DNA of 64,000 bases from Hippasteria phrygiana (taxonomy: Eukaryota > Echinodermata > Asteroidea > Valvatida > Goniasteridae), in contig JAZGUH010000445.1 of the NCBI GenBank assembly GCA_037893225.1, positions 620,001 to 684,000 on the forward strand, in the 5' to 3' direction. The position numbers and the translations under genes were made by a program. Under the pieces are notes generated by a model. That model saw only the letters and a list, made by a program, of their open reading frames with translations. It searched no databases and was not told the DNA's origin. Within the stretch, counting starts at the first letter, position 1, and each line of letters starts with the position of its first letter. This document shows positions 9,942 through 21,670 of the stretch, piece after piece.

Positions 9942-11797
9942 ATGAAATATCAACCAAATTCAGTAATTTTGACATGTATGGATAGCTTAGATCTGGCGCT
10001 ACATGTTGCAATTATCGGCGGCTTCTTAGAGTTAACACTTGTGGAGAAAATTCAAACCTCGCAATGTTTATTTTCTTCCCGGCCACCATCTGTGTGCAGA
10101 TTACCTTTTATTTATTGCTCCATGCCTGTCAAATTCCCTGGGGTATGGACTTGCTTTACTCATTCATAATTGCATGAAATATCAACCAAATTCAGTAATT
10201 TTGACATGTATGGATAGCTTAGATCTGGCGCTACATGTTGCAATTATCGGCGGCTTCTTAGAGTTAAAACTTGTGGAGAAAATTCAAACCTCGCAATGTT
10301 TATTTTCTTCCCGGCCACCATCTGTGTGCAGATTACCTTTTATTTATTGCTCCATGCCTGTCAAATTCCCTGGGGTATGGACTTGCTTTACTCATTCATA
10401 ATTGCATGAAATATCAACCAAATTCAGTAATTTTGACATGTATGGATAGCTTAGATCTAGGCGCTACATGCTGCAATTATCGACGGCTTCTTAGAGTTAA
10501 AACGTGTGGAGAAAATTCAAACCTGGCAATGTTTATTTTCTTTCCGGCCAACATCTGTGTGCATATTACCTTCTATTTATTGCTCCATGACTGTCAAATT
10601 CCCTAGGGTATGACTTGCTTTACTCATTCATAATTGCATGAATTATCAACCAAATTCAGTAATTTTGACATGTATGGATAGCTTAGATCTGGCGCTACAT
10701 GTTGCAATTATCGGCGGCTTCTTAGAGTTAAAACTTGTGGAGAAAATTCAAACCTCGCAATGTTTATTTTCTTTCCGGCCAACATCTGTGTACATGTTAC
10801 CGTCTATTTATTGCTCCATGCCTGTCAAATTCCCTGGGGTATGGACTTGCTTTACTCATTCATAATTGCATGAAATATCAACCAAATTCAGTAATTTTGA
10901 CATGTATGGATAGCTTAGATCTGGCGCTACATGTTGCAATTATCGGCGGCTTCTTAGAGTTAACACTTGTGGAGAAAATTCAAACCTCGCAATGTTTATT
11001 TTCTTCCCGGCCACCATCTGTGTGCAGATTACCTTTTATTTATTGCTCCATGCCTGTCAAATTCCCTGGGGTATGGACTTGCTTTACTCATTCATAATTG
11101 CATGAAATATCAACCAAATTCAGTAATTTTGACATGTATGGATAGCTTAGATCTGGCGCTACATGTTGCAATTATCGGCGGCTTCTTAGAGTTAAAACTT
11201 GTGGAGAAAATTCAAACCTCGCAATGTTTATTTTCTTCCCGGCCACCATCTGTGTGCAGATTACCTTTTATTTATTGCTCCATGCCTGTCAAATTCCCTG
11301 GGGTATGGACTTGCTTTACTCATTCATAATTGCATGAAATATCAACCAAATTCAGTAATTTTGACATGTATGGATAGCTTAGATCTAGGCGCTACATGCT
11401 GCAATTATCGACGGCTTCTTAGAGTTAAAACGTGTGGAGAAAATTCAAACCTGGCAATGTTTATTTTCTTTCCGGCCAACATCTGTGTGCATATTACCTT
11501 CTATTTATTGCTCCATGACTGTCAAATTCCCTAGGGTATGACTTGCTTTACTCATTCATAATTGCATGAATTATCAACCAAATTCAGTAATTTTGACATG
11601 TATGGATAGCTTAGATCTGGCGCTACATGTTGCAATTATCGGCGGCTTCTTAGAGTTAAAACTTGTGGAGAAAATTCAAACCTCGCAATGTTTATTTTCT
11701 TTCCGGCCAACATCTGTGTACATGTTACCGTCTATTTATTGCTCCATGCCTGTCAAATTCCCTGGGGTATGGACTTGCTTTACTCATTCATAATTGC
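9942..11797 (+). repeat. Tandem pair of a 4-monomer HOR (b-b2-g-h, 928 bp)
   Basis: The order b, b2, g, h fills 9942-10869 and 10870-11797. A shortened b-g-h follows at 11798-12493, which looks like the same repeat with b2 deleted. Confidence 0.9.
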
Positions 11798-13650
11798 ATG
11801 AAATATCAACCAAATTCAGTAATTTTGACATGTATGGATAGCTTAGATCTGGCGCTACATGTTGCAATTATCGGCGGCTTCTTAGAGTTAACACTTGTGG
11901 AGAAAATTCAAACCTCGCAATGTTTATTTTCTTCCCGGCCACCATCTGTGTGCAGATTACCTTTTATTTATTGCTCCATGCCTGTCAAATTCCCTGGGGT
12001 ATGGACTTGCTTTACTCATTCATAATTGCATGAAATATCAACCAAATTCAGTAATTTTGACATGTATGGATAGCTTAGATCTAGGCGCTACATGCTGCAA
12101 TTATCGACGGCTTCTTAGAGTTAAAACGTGTGGAGAAAATTCAAACCTGGCAATGTTTATTTTCTTTCCGGCCAACATCTGTGTGCATATTACCTTCTAT
12201 TTATTGCTCCATGACTGTCAAATTCCCTAGGGTATGACTTGCTTTACTCATTCATAATTGCATGAATTATCAACCAAATTCAGTAATTTTGACATGTATG
12301 GATAGCTTAGATCTGGCGCTACATGTTGCAATTATCGGCGGCTTCTTAGAGTTAAAACTTGTGGAGAAAATTCAAACCTCGCAATGTTTATTTTCTTTCC
12401 GGCCAACATCTGTGTACATGTTACCGTCTATTTATTGCTCCATGCCTGTCAAATTCCCTGGGGTATGGACTTGCTTTACTCATTCATAATTGCATGAAAT
12501 ATCAACCAAATTCAGTAATTTTGACATGTATGGATAGCTTAGATCTGGCGCTACATGTTGCAATTATCGGCGGCTTCTTAGAGTTAAAACTTGTGGAGAA
12601 AATTCAAACCTCGCAATGTTTATTTTCTTCCCGGCCACCATCTGTGTGCAGATTACCTTTTATTTATTGCTCCATGCCTGTCAAATTCCCTGGGGTATGG
12701 ACTTGCTTTACTCATTCATAATTGCATGAAATATCAACCAAATTCAGTAATTTTGACATGTATGGATAGCTTAGATCTGGCGCTACATGTTGCAATTATC
12801 GGCGGCTTCTGAGAGTTAAAACTTGTGGAGAAAATTCAAACCTCGCAATGTTTATTTTCTTTCCGGCCAACATCTGTGTGCAGATTACCTTCTATTTATT
12901 GCTCCATGCCTGTCAAATTCCCTGGGGTATGACTTGCTTTACTCATTCATAATTGCATGAAATATCAACCAAATTCAGTAATTTTGACATGTATGGATAG
13001 CTTAGATCTGGCGCTACATGTTGCAATTATCGGCGGCTTCTTAGAGTTAAAACTTGTGGAGAAAATTCAAACCTCGCAATGTTTATTTTCTTCCCGGCCA
13101 CCATCTGTGTGCAGATTACCTTTTATTTATTGCTCCATGCCTGTCAAATTCCCTGGGGTATGGACTTGCTTTACTCATTCATAATTGCATGAAATATCAA
13201 CCAAATTCAGTAATTTTGACATGTATGGATAGCTTAGATCTGGCGCTACATGTTGCAATTATCGGCGGCTTCTTAGAGTTAAAACTTGTGGAGAAAATTC
13301 AAACCTCGCAATGTTTATTTTCTTTCCGGCCAACATCTGTGTGCATATTACCTTCTATTTATTGCTCCATGCCTGTCAAATTCCCTGGGGTATGACTTGC
13401 TTTACTCATTGATAATTGCATGAAATATCAGCCAAATTCAGTAATTTCGACATGTATGGATAGCTTAGATCTGGCGCTACATGTTGCAATTATCGACGGC
13501 TTCTTAGAGTTAACACTTGTGGAGAAAATTCAAACCTCGCAATGTTTATTTTCTTCCCGGCCACCATCTGTGTGCATATTACCTTCTATTTATTGCTCCA
13601 TGCCTGTCAAATTCCCTGGGGTATGACTTGCTTTACTCATTCATAATTGC
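11798..13650 (+). repeat. Irregular stretch b-g-h-b2-i-b2-c-d'
   Basis: Starts are 11798 b, 12030 g (the last g in the window), 12262 h, 12494 b2, 12726 i, 12957 b2, 13189 c and 13420 d'. The i unit at 12726 has CCAACATC of Q but CAGATTACC of P followed by TTCTAT of Q, so it is mosaic over a few tens of bases or has a point change at 158. Confidence 0.85.
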
Positions 13651-13767
13651 ATGAAATATCAACCAAATTCAGTAATTTTGACATGTATGGATAGCTTAGA
13701 TCTGGAGCTACATGTTGCAATTATCGGCGGCTTCTTAGAGTTAACACTTGTGGAGAAAATTCAAACC

Positions 13768-13845
13768 TTTTCAATGTGAACAAAGAAACTGGCACGAGCG
13801 GGATTCGAACCTGCGACCTCCGGGTTACCGTACCGGCGCTCAACC
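13768..13845 (-). mobile_element. tRNA-derived insertion, copy 3
   Basis: The 78 bp are the same as in copies 1 and 2, but the host unit (13651-13960) has GATCTGGAGCTA where copies 1 and 2 have GATCTGGCGCTA. Copy 4 shares this change, so 3 and 4 form a separate lineage. Confidence 0.82.
13790..13845 (-). pseudogene. tRNA-Thr(GGT)-like pseudogene, copy 3
   Basis: The sequence is identical to copy 1 through the tRNA-like part. Box B lies at 13801-13811. Confidence 0.83.
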
Positions 13846-15116
13846 TCGCAATGTTTATTTTCTTCCCGGCCACCATCTGTGTGCAGATTACCTTTTATTT
13901 ATTGCTCCATGCCTGTCAAATTCCCTGGGGTATGGACTTGCTTTACTCATTCATAATTGCATGAAATATCAACCAAATTCAGTAATTTTGACATGTATGG
14001 ATAGCTTAGATCTGGCGCTACATGTTGCAATTATCGGCGGCTTCTGAGAGTTAAAACTTGTGGAGAAAATTCAAACCTCGCAATGTTTATTTTCTTTCCG
14101 GCCAACATCTGTGTGCATATTACCTTCTATTTATTGCTCCATGCCTGTCAAATTCCCTGGGGTATGACTTGCTTTACTCATTCATAATTGCATGAAATAT
14201 CAACCAAATTCAGTAATTTTGACATGTATGGATAGCTTAGATCTGGCGCTACATGTTGCAATTATCGGCGGCTTCTTAGAGTTAAAACTTGTGGAGAAAA
14301 TTCAAACCTCGCAATGTTTATTTTCTTTCCGGCCAACATCTGTGTGCATATTACCTTCTATGTATTGCTCCATGCCTGTCAAATTCCCTGGGGTATGACT
14401 TGCTTTACTCATTGATAATTGCATGAAATATCAACCAAATTCAGTAATTTTGACATGTATGGATAGCTTAGATCTGGCGCTACATGTTGCAATTATCGAC
14501 GGCTTCTTAGAGTTAAAACGTGTGGAGAAAATTCAAACCTCGCAATGTTTATTTTCTTTCCGGCCAACATCTGTGTGCATATTACCTTCTATGTATTGCT
14601 CCATGCCTGTCAAATTCCCTGGGGTATGACTTGCTTTACTCATTGATAATTGCATGAAATATCAACCAAATTCAGTAATTTTGACATGTATGGATAGCTT
14701 AGATCTGGCGCTACATGTTGCAATTATCGACGGCTTCTTAGAGTTAAAACGTGTGGAGAAAATTCAAACCTCGCAATGTTTATTTTCTTTCCGGCCAACA
14801 TATGTGTACATATTACCTTCTATTTATTGCTCCATGCCTGTCAAATTCCCTAGGGTATGACTTGCTTTACTCATTCATAATTGCATGAATTATCAACCAA
14901 ATTCACTAATTTTGACATGTATGGATAGCTTAGATCTGGCGCTACATGTTGCAATTATCGGCGGCTTCTTAGAGTTAACACTTGTGGAGAAAATTCAAAC
15001 CTCGCAATGTTTATTTTCTTCCCGGCCACCATCTGTGTGCAGATTACCTTTTATTTATTGCTCCATGCCTGTCAAATTCCCTGGGGTATGGACTTGCTTT
15101 ACTCATTCATAATTGC

Positions 15117-15347
15117 ATGAAATATCAACCAAATTCAGTAATTTTGACATGTATGGATAGCTTAGATCTGGCGCTACATGTTGCAATTATCGGCGGCTTC
15201 TTAGAGTTAAAACTTGTGGAGAAAATTCAAACCTCGCAATGTTTATTTTCTTTCCGGCCAACATCTGTGTGCATATTACCTTCTATTTATTGCTCCATGC
15301 CTGTCAAATTCCCTGGGGTATGACTTGCTTTACTCATTGATAATTGC
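15117..15347 (+). repeat. Exemplar of monomer variant c (231 bp)
   Basis: Variant c is the simplest unit and the one I use as reference: A6, A12, G22, T29, G77, G80, A95, T98, the Q second half (CATATTACCTTCTAT) and no extra G. Most c units before d end in CATTGATAA; most others end in CATTCATAA. Confidence 0.9.
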
Positions 15348-15579
15348 ATGAAATATCAGCCAAATTCAGTAATTTCGACATGTATGGATAGCTTAGATCT
15401 GGCGCTACATGTTGCAATTATCGACGGCTTCTTAGAGTTAACACTTGTGGAGAAAATTCAAACCTCGCAATGTTTATTTTCTTCCCGGCCACCATCTGTG
15501 TGCAGATTACCTTTTATTTATTGCTCCATGCCTGTCAAATTCCCTGGGGTATGGACTTGCTTTACTCATTCATAATTGC
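15348..15579 (+). repeat. Exemplar of monomer variant d (232 bp)
   Basis: Variant d has G12 (ATCAGCC), C29 (AATTTCGACATG), A77, C95, the P second half and the extra G. A sub-variant with T24 (CAGTTATTTCG) occurs at 22134, 23986 and 29309 and in several d-headed chimeras. The d family, including d', is found from 5.4 to 58.7 kb. Confidence 0.9.
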
Positions 15580-18500
15580 ATGAAATATCAACCAAATTCA
15601 GTAATTTTGACATGTATGGATAGCTTAGATCTGGCGCTACATGTTGCAATTATCGGCGGCTTCTTAGAGTTAAAACTTGTGGAGAAAATTCAAACCTCGC
15701 AATGTTTATTTTCTTTCCGGCCAACATCTGTGTGCATATTACCTTCTATTTATTGCTCCATGCCTGTCAAATTCCCTGGGGTATGACTTGCTTTACTCAT
15801 TCATAATTGCATGAAATATCAACCAAATTCAGTAATTTTGACATGTATGGATAGCTTAGATCTGGCGCTACATGTTGCAATTATCGGCGGCTTCTTAGAG
15901 TTAAAACTTGTGGAGAAAATTCAAACCTCGCAATGTTTATTTTCTTTCCGGCCAACATCTGTGTGCATATTACCTTCTATGTATTGCTCCATGCCTGTCA
16001 AATTCCCTGGGGTATGACTTGCTTTACTCATTGATAATTGCATGAAATATCAACCAAATTCAGTAATTTTGACATGTATGGATAGCTTAGATCTGGCGCT
16101 ACATGTTGCAATTATCGACGGCTTCTTAGAGTTAAAACGTGTGGAGAAAATTCAAACCTCGCAATGTTTATTTTCTTTCCGGCCAACATCTGTGTACATA
16201 TTACCTTCTATTTATTGCTCCATGCCTGTCAAATTCCCTAGGGTATGACTTGCTTTACTCATTCATAATTGCATGAATTATCAACCAAATTCACAAATTT
16301 TGACATGTATGGATAGCTTAGATCTGGCGCTACATGTTGCAATTATCGGCAGCTTCTTAGAGTTAAAACTTGTGGAGAAAATTCAAACCTCGCAATGTTT
16401 ATTTTCTTTCCGGCCAACATCTGTGTACATGTTACCGTCTATTTATTGCTCCATGCCTGTCAAATTCCCTGGGGTATGGACTTGCTTTACTCATTCATAA
16501 TTGCATGAAATATCAACCAAATTCAGTAATTTTGACATGTATGGATAGCTTAGATCTGGCGCTACATGTTGCAATTATCGGCGGCTTCTTAGAGTTAAAA
16601 CTTGTGGAGAAAATTCAAACCTCGCAATGTTTATTTTCTTTCCGGCCAACATCTGTGTGCATATTACCTTCTATTTATTGCTCCATGCCTGTCAAATTCC
16701 CTGGGGTATGACTTGCTTTACTCATTGATAATTGCATGAAATATCAGCCAAATTCAGTAATTTCGACATGTATGGATAGCTTAGATCTGGCGCTACATGT
16801 TGCAATTATCGACGGCTTCTTAGAGTTAACACTTGTGGAGAAAATTCAAACCTCGCAATGTTTATTTTCTTCCCGGCCACCATCTGTGTGCAGATTACCT
16901 TTTATTTATTGCTCCATGCCTGTCAAATTCCCTGGGGTATGGACTTGCTTTACTCATTCATAATTGCATGAAATATCAACCAAATTCAGTAATTTTGACA
17001 TGTATGGATAGCTTAGATCTGGCGCTACATGTTGCAATTATCGGCGGCTTCTTAGAGTTAAAACTTGTGGAGAAAATTCAAACCTCGCAATGTTTATTTT
17101 CTTTCCGGCCAACATCTGTGTGCATATTACCTTCTATTTATTGCTCCATGCCTGTCAAATTCCCTGGGGTATGACTTGCTTTACTCATTCATAATTGCAT
17201 GAAATATCAACCAAATTCAGTAATTTTGACATGTATGGATAGCTTAGATCTGGCGCTACATGTTGCAATTATCGGCGGCTTCTTAGAGTTAAAACTTGTG
17301 GAGAAAATTCAAACCTCGCAATGTTTATTTTCTTTCCGGCCAACATCTGTGTGCATATTACCTTCTATGTATTGCTCCATGCCTGTCAAATTCCCTGGGG
17401 TATGACTTGCTTTACTCATTGATAATTGCATGAAATATCAACCAAATTCAGTAATTTTGACATGTATGGATAGCTTAGATCTGGCGCTACATGTTGCAAT
17501 TATCGACGGCTTCTTAGAGTTAAAACGTGTGGAGAAAATTCAAACCTCGCAATGTTTATTTTCTTTCCGGCCAACATCTGTGTACATATTACCTTCTATT
17601 TATTGCTCCATGCCTGTCAAATTCCCTAGGGTATGACTTGCTTTACTCATTCATAATTGCATGAATTATCAACCAAATTCACAAATTTTGACATGTATGG
17701 ATAGCTTAGATCTGGCGCTACATGTTGCAATTATCGGCAGCTTCTTAGAGTTAAAACTTGTGGAGAAAATTCAAACCTCGCAATGTTTATTTTCTTTCCG
17801 GCCAACATCTGTGTACATGTTACCGTCTATTTATTGCTCCATGCCTGTCAAATTCCCTGGGATATGGACTTGCTTTACTCATTCATAATTGCATGAAATA
17901 TCAACCAAATTCAGTAATTTTGACATGTATGGATAGCTTAGATCTGGCGCTACATGTTGCAATTATCGGCGGCTTCTTAGAGTTAACACTTGTGGAGAAA
18001 ATTCAAACCTCGCAATGTTTATTTTCTTCCCGGCCACCATCTGTGTGCAGATTACCTTTTATTTATTGCTCCATGCCTGTCAAATTCCCTGGGGTATGGA
18101 CTTGCTTTACTCATTCATAATTGCATGAAATATCAACCAAATTCAGTAATTTTGACATGTATGGATAGCTTAGATCTGGCGCTACATGTTGCAATTATCG
18201 GCGGCTTCTTAGAGTTAAAACTTGTGGAGAAAATTCAAACCTCGCAATGTTTATTTTCTTTCCGGCCAACATCTGTGTGCATATTACCTTTTATTTATTG
18301 CTCCATGCCTGTCAAATTCCCTGGGGTATGACTTGCTTTACTCATTGATAATTGCATGAAATATCAGCCAAATTCAGTAATTTCGACATGTATGGATAGC
18401 TTAGATCTGGCGCTACATGTTGCAATTATCGACGGCTTCTTAGAGTTAACACTTGTGGAGAAAATTCAAACCTCGCAATGTTTATTTTCTTCCCGGCCAC

Positions 18501-18703
18501 CATCTGTGTGCATATTACCTTCTATTTATTGCTCCATGCCTGTCAAATTCCCTGGGGTATGACTTGCTTTACTCATTCATAATTGCATGAAATATCAACC
18601 AAATTCAGTAATTTTGACATGTATGGATAGCTTAGATCTGGAGCTACATGTTGCAATTATCGGCGGCTTCTTAGAGTTAACACTTGTGGAGAAAATTCAA
18701 ACC

Positions 18704-18781
18704 TTTTCAATGTGAACAAAGAAACTGGCACGAGCGGGATTCGAACCTGCGACCTCCGGGTTACCGTACCGGCGCTCAACC
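18704..18781 (-). mobile_element. tRNA-derived insertion, copy 4
   Basis: The host unit is 18587-18896 and carries the GGAGCTA change shared with copy 3. It also has a private T-to-G giving TTTTATGTATTG downstream of the insert. This is the last copy; none is present from 18.9 to 64 kb. Confidence 0.82.
18726..18781 (-). pseudogene. tRNA-Thr(GGT)-like pseudogene, copy 4
   Basis: The sequence is identical to the other three copies. Box B lies at 18737-18747. Confidence 0.83.
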
Positions 18782-21670
18782 TCGCAATGTTTATTTTCTT
18801 CCCGGCCACCATCTGTGTGCAGATTACCTTTTATGTATTGCTCCATGCCTGTCAAATTCCCTGGGGTATGGACTTGCTTTACTCATTCATAATTGCATGA
18901 AATATCAACCAAATTCAGTAATTTTGACATGTATGGATAGCTTAGATCTGGCGCTACATGTTGCAATTATCGGCGGCTTCTGAGAGTTAAAACTTGTGGA
19001 GAAAATTCAAACCTCGCAATGTTTATTTTCTTTCCGGCCAACATCTGTGTGCATATTACCTTCTATTTATTGCTCCATGCCTGTCAAATTCCCTGGGGTA
19101 TGACTTGCTTTACTCATTCATAATTGCATGAAATATCAACCAAATTCAGTAATTTTGACATGTATGGATAGCTTAGATCTGGCGCTACATGTTGCAATTA
19201 TCGGCGGCTTCTTAGAGTTAAAACTTGTGGAGAAAATTCAAACCTCGCAATGTTTATTTTCTTTCCGGCCAACATCTGTGTGCATATTACCTTCTATGTA
19301 TTGCTCCATGCCTGTCAAATTCCCTGGGGTATGACTTGCTTTACTCATTGATAATTGCATGAAATATCAACCAAATTCAGTAATTTTGACATGTATGGAT
19401 AGCTTAGATCTGGCGCTACATGTTGCAATTATCGACGGCTTCTTAGAGTTAAAACGTGTGGAGAAAATTCAAACCTCGCAATGTTTATTTTCTTTCCGGC
19501 CAACATATGTGTACATATTACCTTCTATTTATTGCTCCATGCCTGTCAAATTCCCTAGGGTATGACTTGCTTTACTCATTCATAATTGCATGAATTATCA
19601 ACCAAATTCAGTAATTTTGACATGTATGGATAGCTTAGATCTGGCGCTACATGTTGCAATTATCGGCGGCTTCTTAGAGTTAAAACTTGTGGAGAAAATT
19701 CAAACCTCGCAATGTTTATTTTCTTTCCGGCCAACATCTGTGTGCATATTACCTTCTATTTATTGCTCCATGCCTGTCAAATTCCCTGGGGTATGACTTG
19801 CTTTACTCATTGATAATTGCATGAAATATCAGCCAAATTCAGTAATTTCGACATGTATGGATAGCTTAGATCTGGCGCTACATGTTGCAATTATCGACGG
19901 CTTCTTAGAGTTAACACTTGTGGAGAAAATTCAAACCTCGCAATGTTTATTTTCTTTCCGGCCAACATCTGTGTGCATATTACCTTCTATGTATTGCTCC
20001 ATGCCTGTCAAATTCCCTGGGGTATGACTTGCTTTACTCATTGATAATTGCATGAAATATCAACCAAATTCAGTAATTTTGACATGTATGGATAGCTTAG
20101 ATCTGGCGCTACATGTTGCAATTATCGACGGCTTCTTAGAGTTAAAACGTGTGGAGAAAATTCAAACCTCGCAATGTTTATTTTCTTTCCGGCCAACATA
20201 TGTGTACATATTACCTTCTATTTATTGCTCCATGCCTGTCAAATTCCCTAGGGTATGACTTGCTTTACTCATTCATAATTGCATGAATTATCAACCAAAT
20301 TCAGTAATTTTGACATGTATGGATAGCTTAGATCTGGCGCTACATGTTGCAATTATCGGCAGCTTCTTAGAGTTAAAACTTGTGGAGAAAATTCAAACCT
20401 CGCAATGTTTATTTTCTTTCCGGCCAACATCTGTGTGCATATTACCTTCTATTTATTGCTCCATGCCTGTCAAATTCCCTGGGGTATGACTTGCTTTACT
20501 CATTGATAATTGCATGAAATATCAGCCAAATTCAGTAATTTCGACATGTATGGATAGCTTAGATCTGGCGCTACATGTTGCAATTATCGACGGCTTCTTA
20601 GAGTTAACACTTGTGGAGAAAATTCAAACCTCGCAATGTTTATTTTCTTCCCGGCCACCATCTGTGTGCAGATTACCTTTTATTTATTGCTCCATGCCTG
20701 TCAAATTCCCTGGGGTATGGACTTGCTTTACTCATTCATAATTGCATGAAATATCAACCAAATTCAGTAATTTTGACATGTATGGATAGCTTAGATCTGG
20801 CGCTACATGTTGCAATTATCGGCGGCTTCTTAGAGTTAAAACTTGTGGAGAAAATTCAAACCTCGCAATGTTTATTTTCTTTCCGGCCAACATCTGTGTG
20901 CATATTACCTTCTATTTATTGCTCCATGCCTGTCAAATTCCCTGGGGTATGACTTGCTTTACTCATTGATAATTGCATGAAATATCAACCAAATTCAGTA
21001 ATTTTGACATGTATGGATAGCTTAGATCTGGCGCTACATGTTGCAATTATCGGCGGCTTCTTAGAGTTAAAACTTGTGGAGAAAATTCAAACCTCGCAAT
21101 GTTTATTTTCTTTCCGGCCAACATCTGTGTGCATATTACCTTCTATGTATTGCTCCATGCCTGTCAAATTCCCTGGGGTATGACTTGCTTTACTCATTGA
21201 TAATTGCATGAAATATCAACCAAATTCAGTAATTTTGACATGTATGGATAGCTTAGATCTGGCGCTACATGTTGCAATTATCGACGGCTTCTTAGAGTTA
21301 AAACGTGTGGAGAAAATTCAAACCTCGCAATGTTTATTTTCTTTCCGGCCACCATCTGTGTACATATTACCTTCTATTTATTGCTCCATGCCTGTCAAAT
21401 TCCCTAGGGTATGACTTGCTTTACTCATTCATAATTGCATGAATTATCAACCAAATTCACAAATTTTGACATGTATGGATAGCTTAGATCTGGCGCTACA
21501 TGTTGCAATTATCGGCAGCTTCTTAGAGTTAAAACTTGTGGAGAAAATTCAAACCTCGCAATGTTTATTTTCTTTCCGGCCAACATCTGTGTACATGTTA
21601 CCGTCTATTTATTGCTCCATGCCTGTCAAATTCCCTGGGGTATGGACTTGCTTTACTCATTCATAATTGC

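Larger units (their letters stand above)
13651..15116 (+). repeat. j-i-e then f/e, f and a/b monomers
   Basis: Starts are 13651 j (tRNA-like insert 3), 13961 i, 14192 e, 14423 f/e chimera, 14654 f and 14885 a/b chimera. The 14423 unit has A77 and G98 of f but G155, G171 and G223 of e. The 14885 unit has T6 and C22 of a but C95 and the P half of b. The f at 14654 has an A replacing C in ACATATGTGTAC, a mark repeated at 19359 and 20052. Confidence 0.86.
15117..17892 (+). repeat. Tandem pair of a 6-monomer HOR (c-d-c-e-f-a', 1388 bp)
   Basis: The order c, d, c, e, f, a' fills 15117-16504 and 16505-17892. Both copies carry the a' change (CACAAATTTTG). Copy 2 has GGGATATGG near 17860 where copy 1 has GGGGTATGG. 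Confidence 0.9.
17893..21670 (+). repeat. Region around tRNA-like insert 4, with a partial 3-monomer repeat
   Basis: Starts are 17893 b, 18125 c, 18356 d', 18587 j, 18897 i, 19128 e, 19359 f, 19590 c with T6, 19821 d/e chimera, 20052 f, 20283 c with T6 and A80, 20514 d, 20746 c, 20977 e, 21208 f and 21439 a'. The trimer at 19359-20051 is echoed at 20052-20745, with matching f units. The f at 21208 has CCACCATC instead of CCAACATC. Confidence 0.86.
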
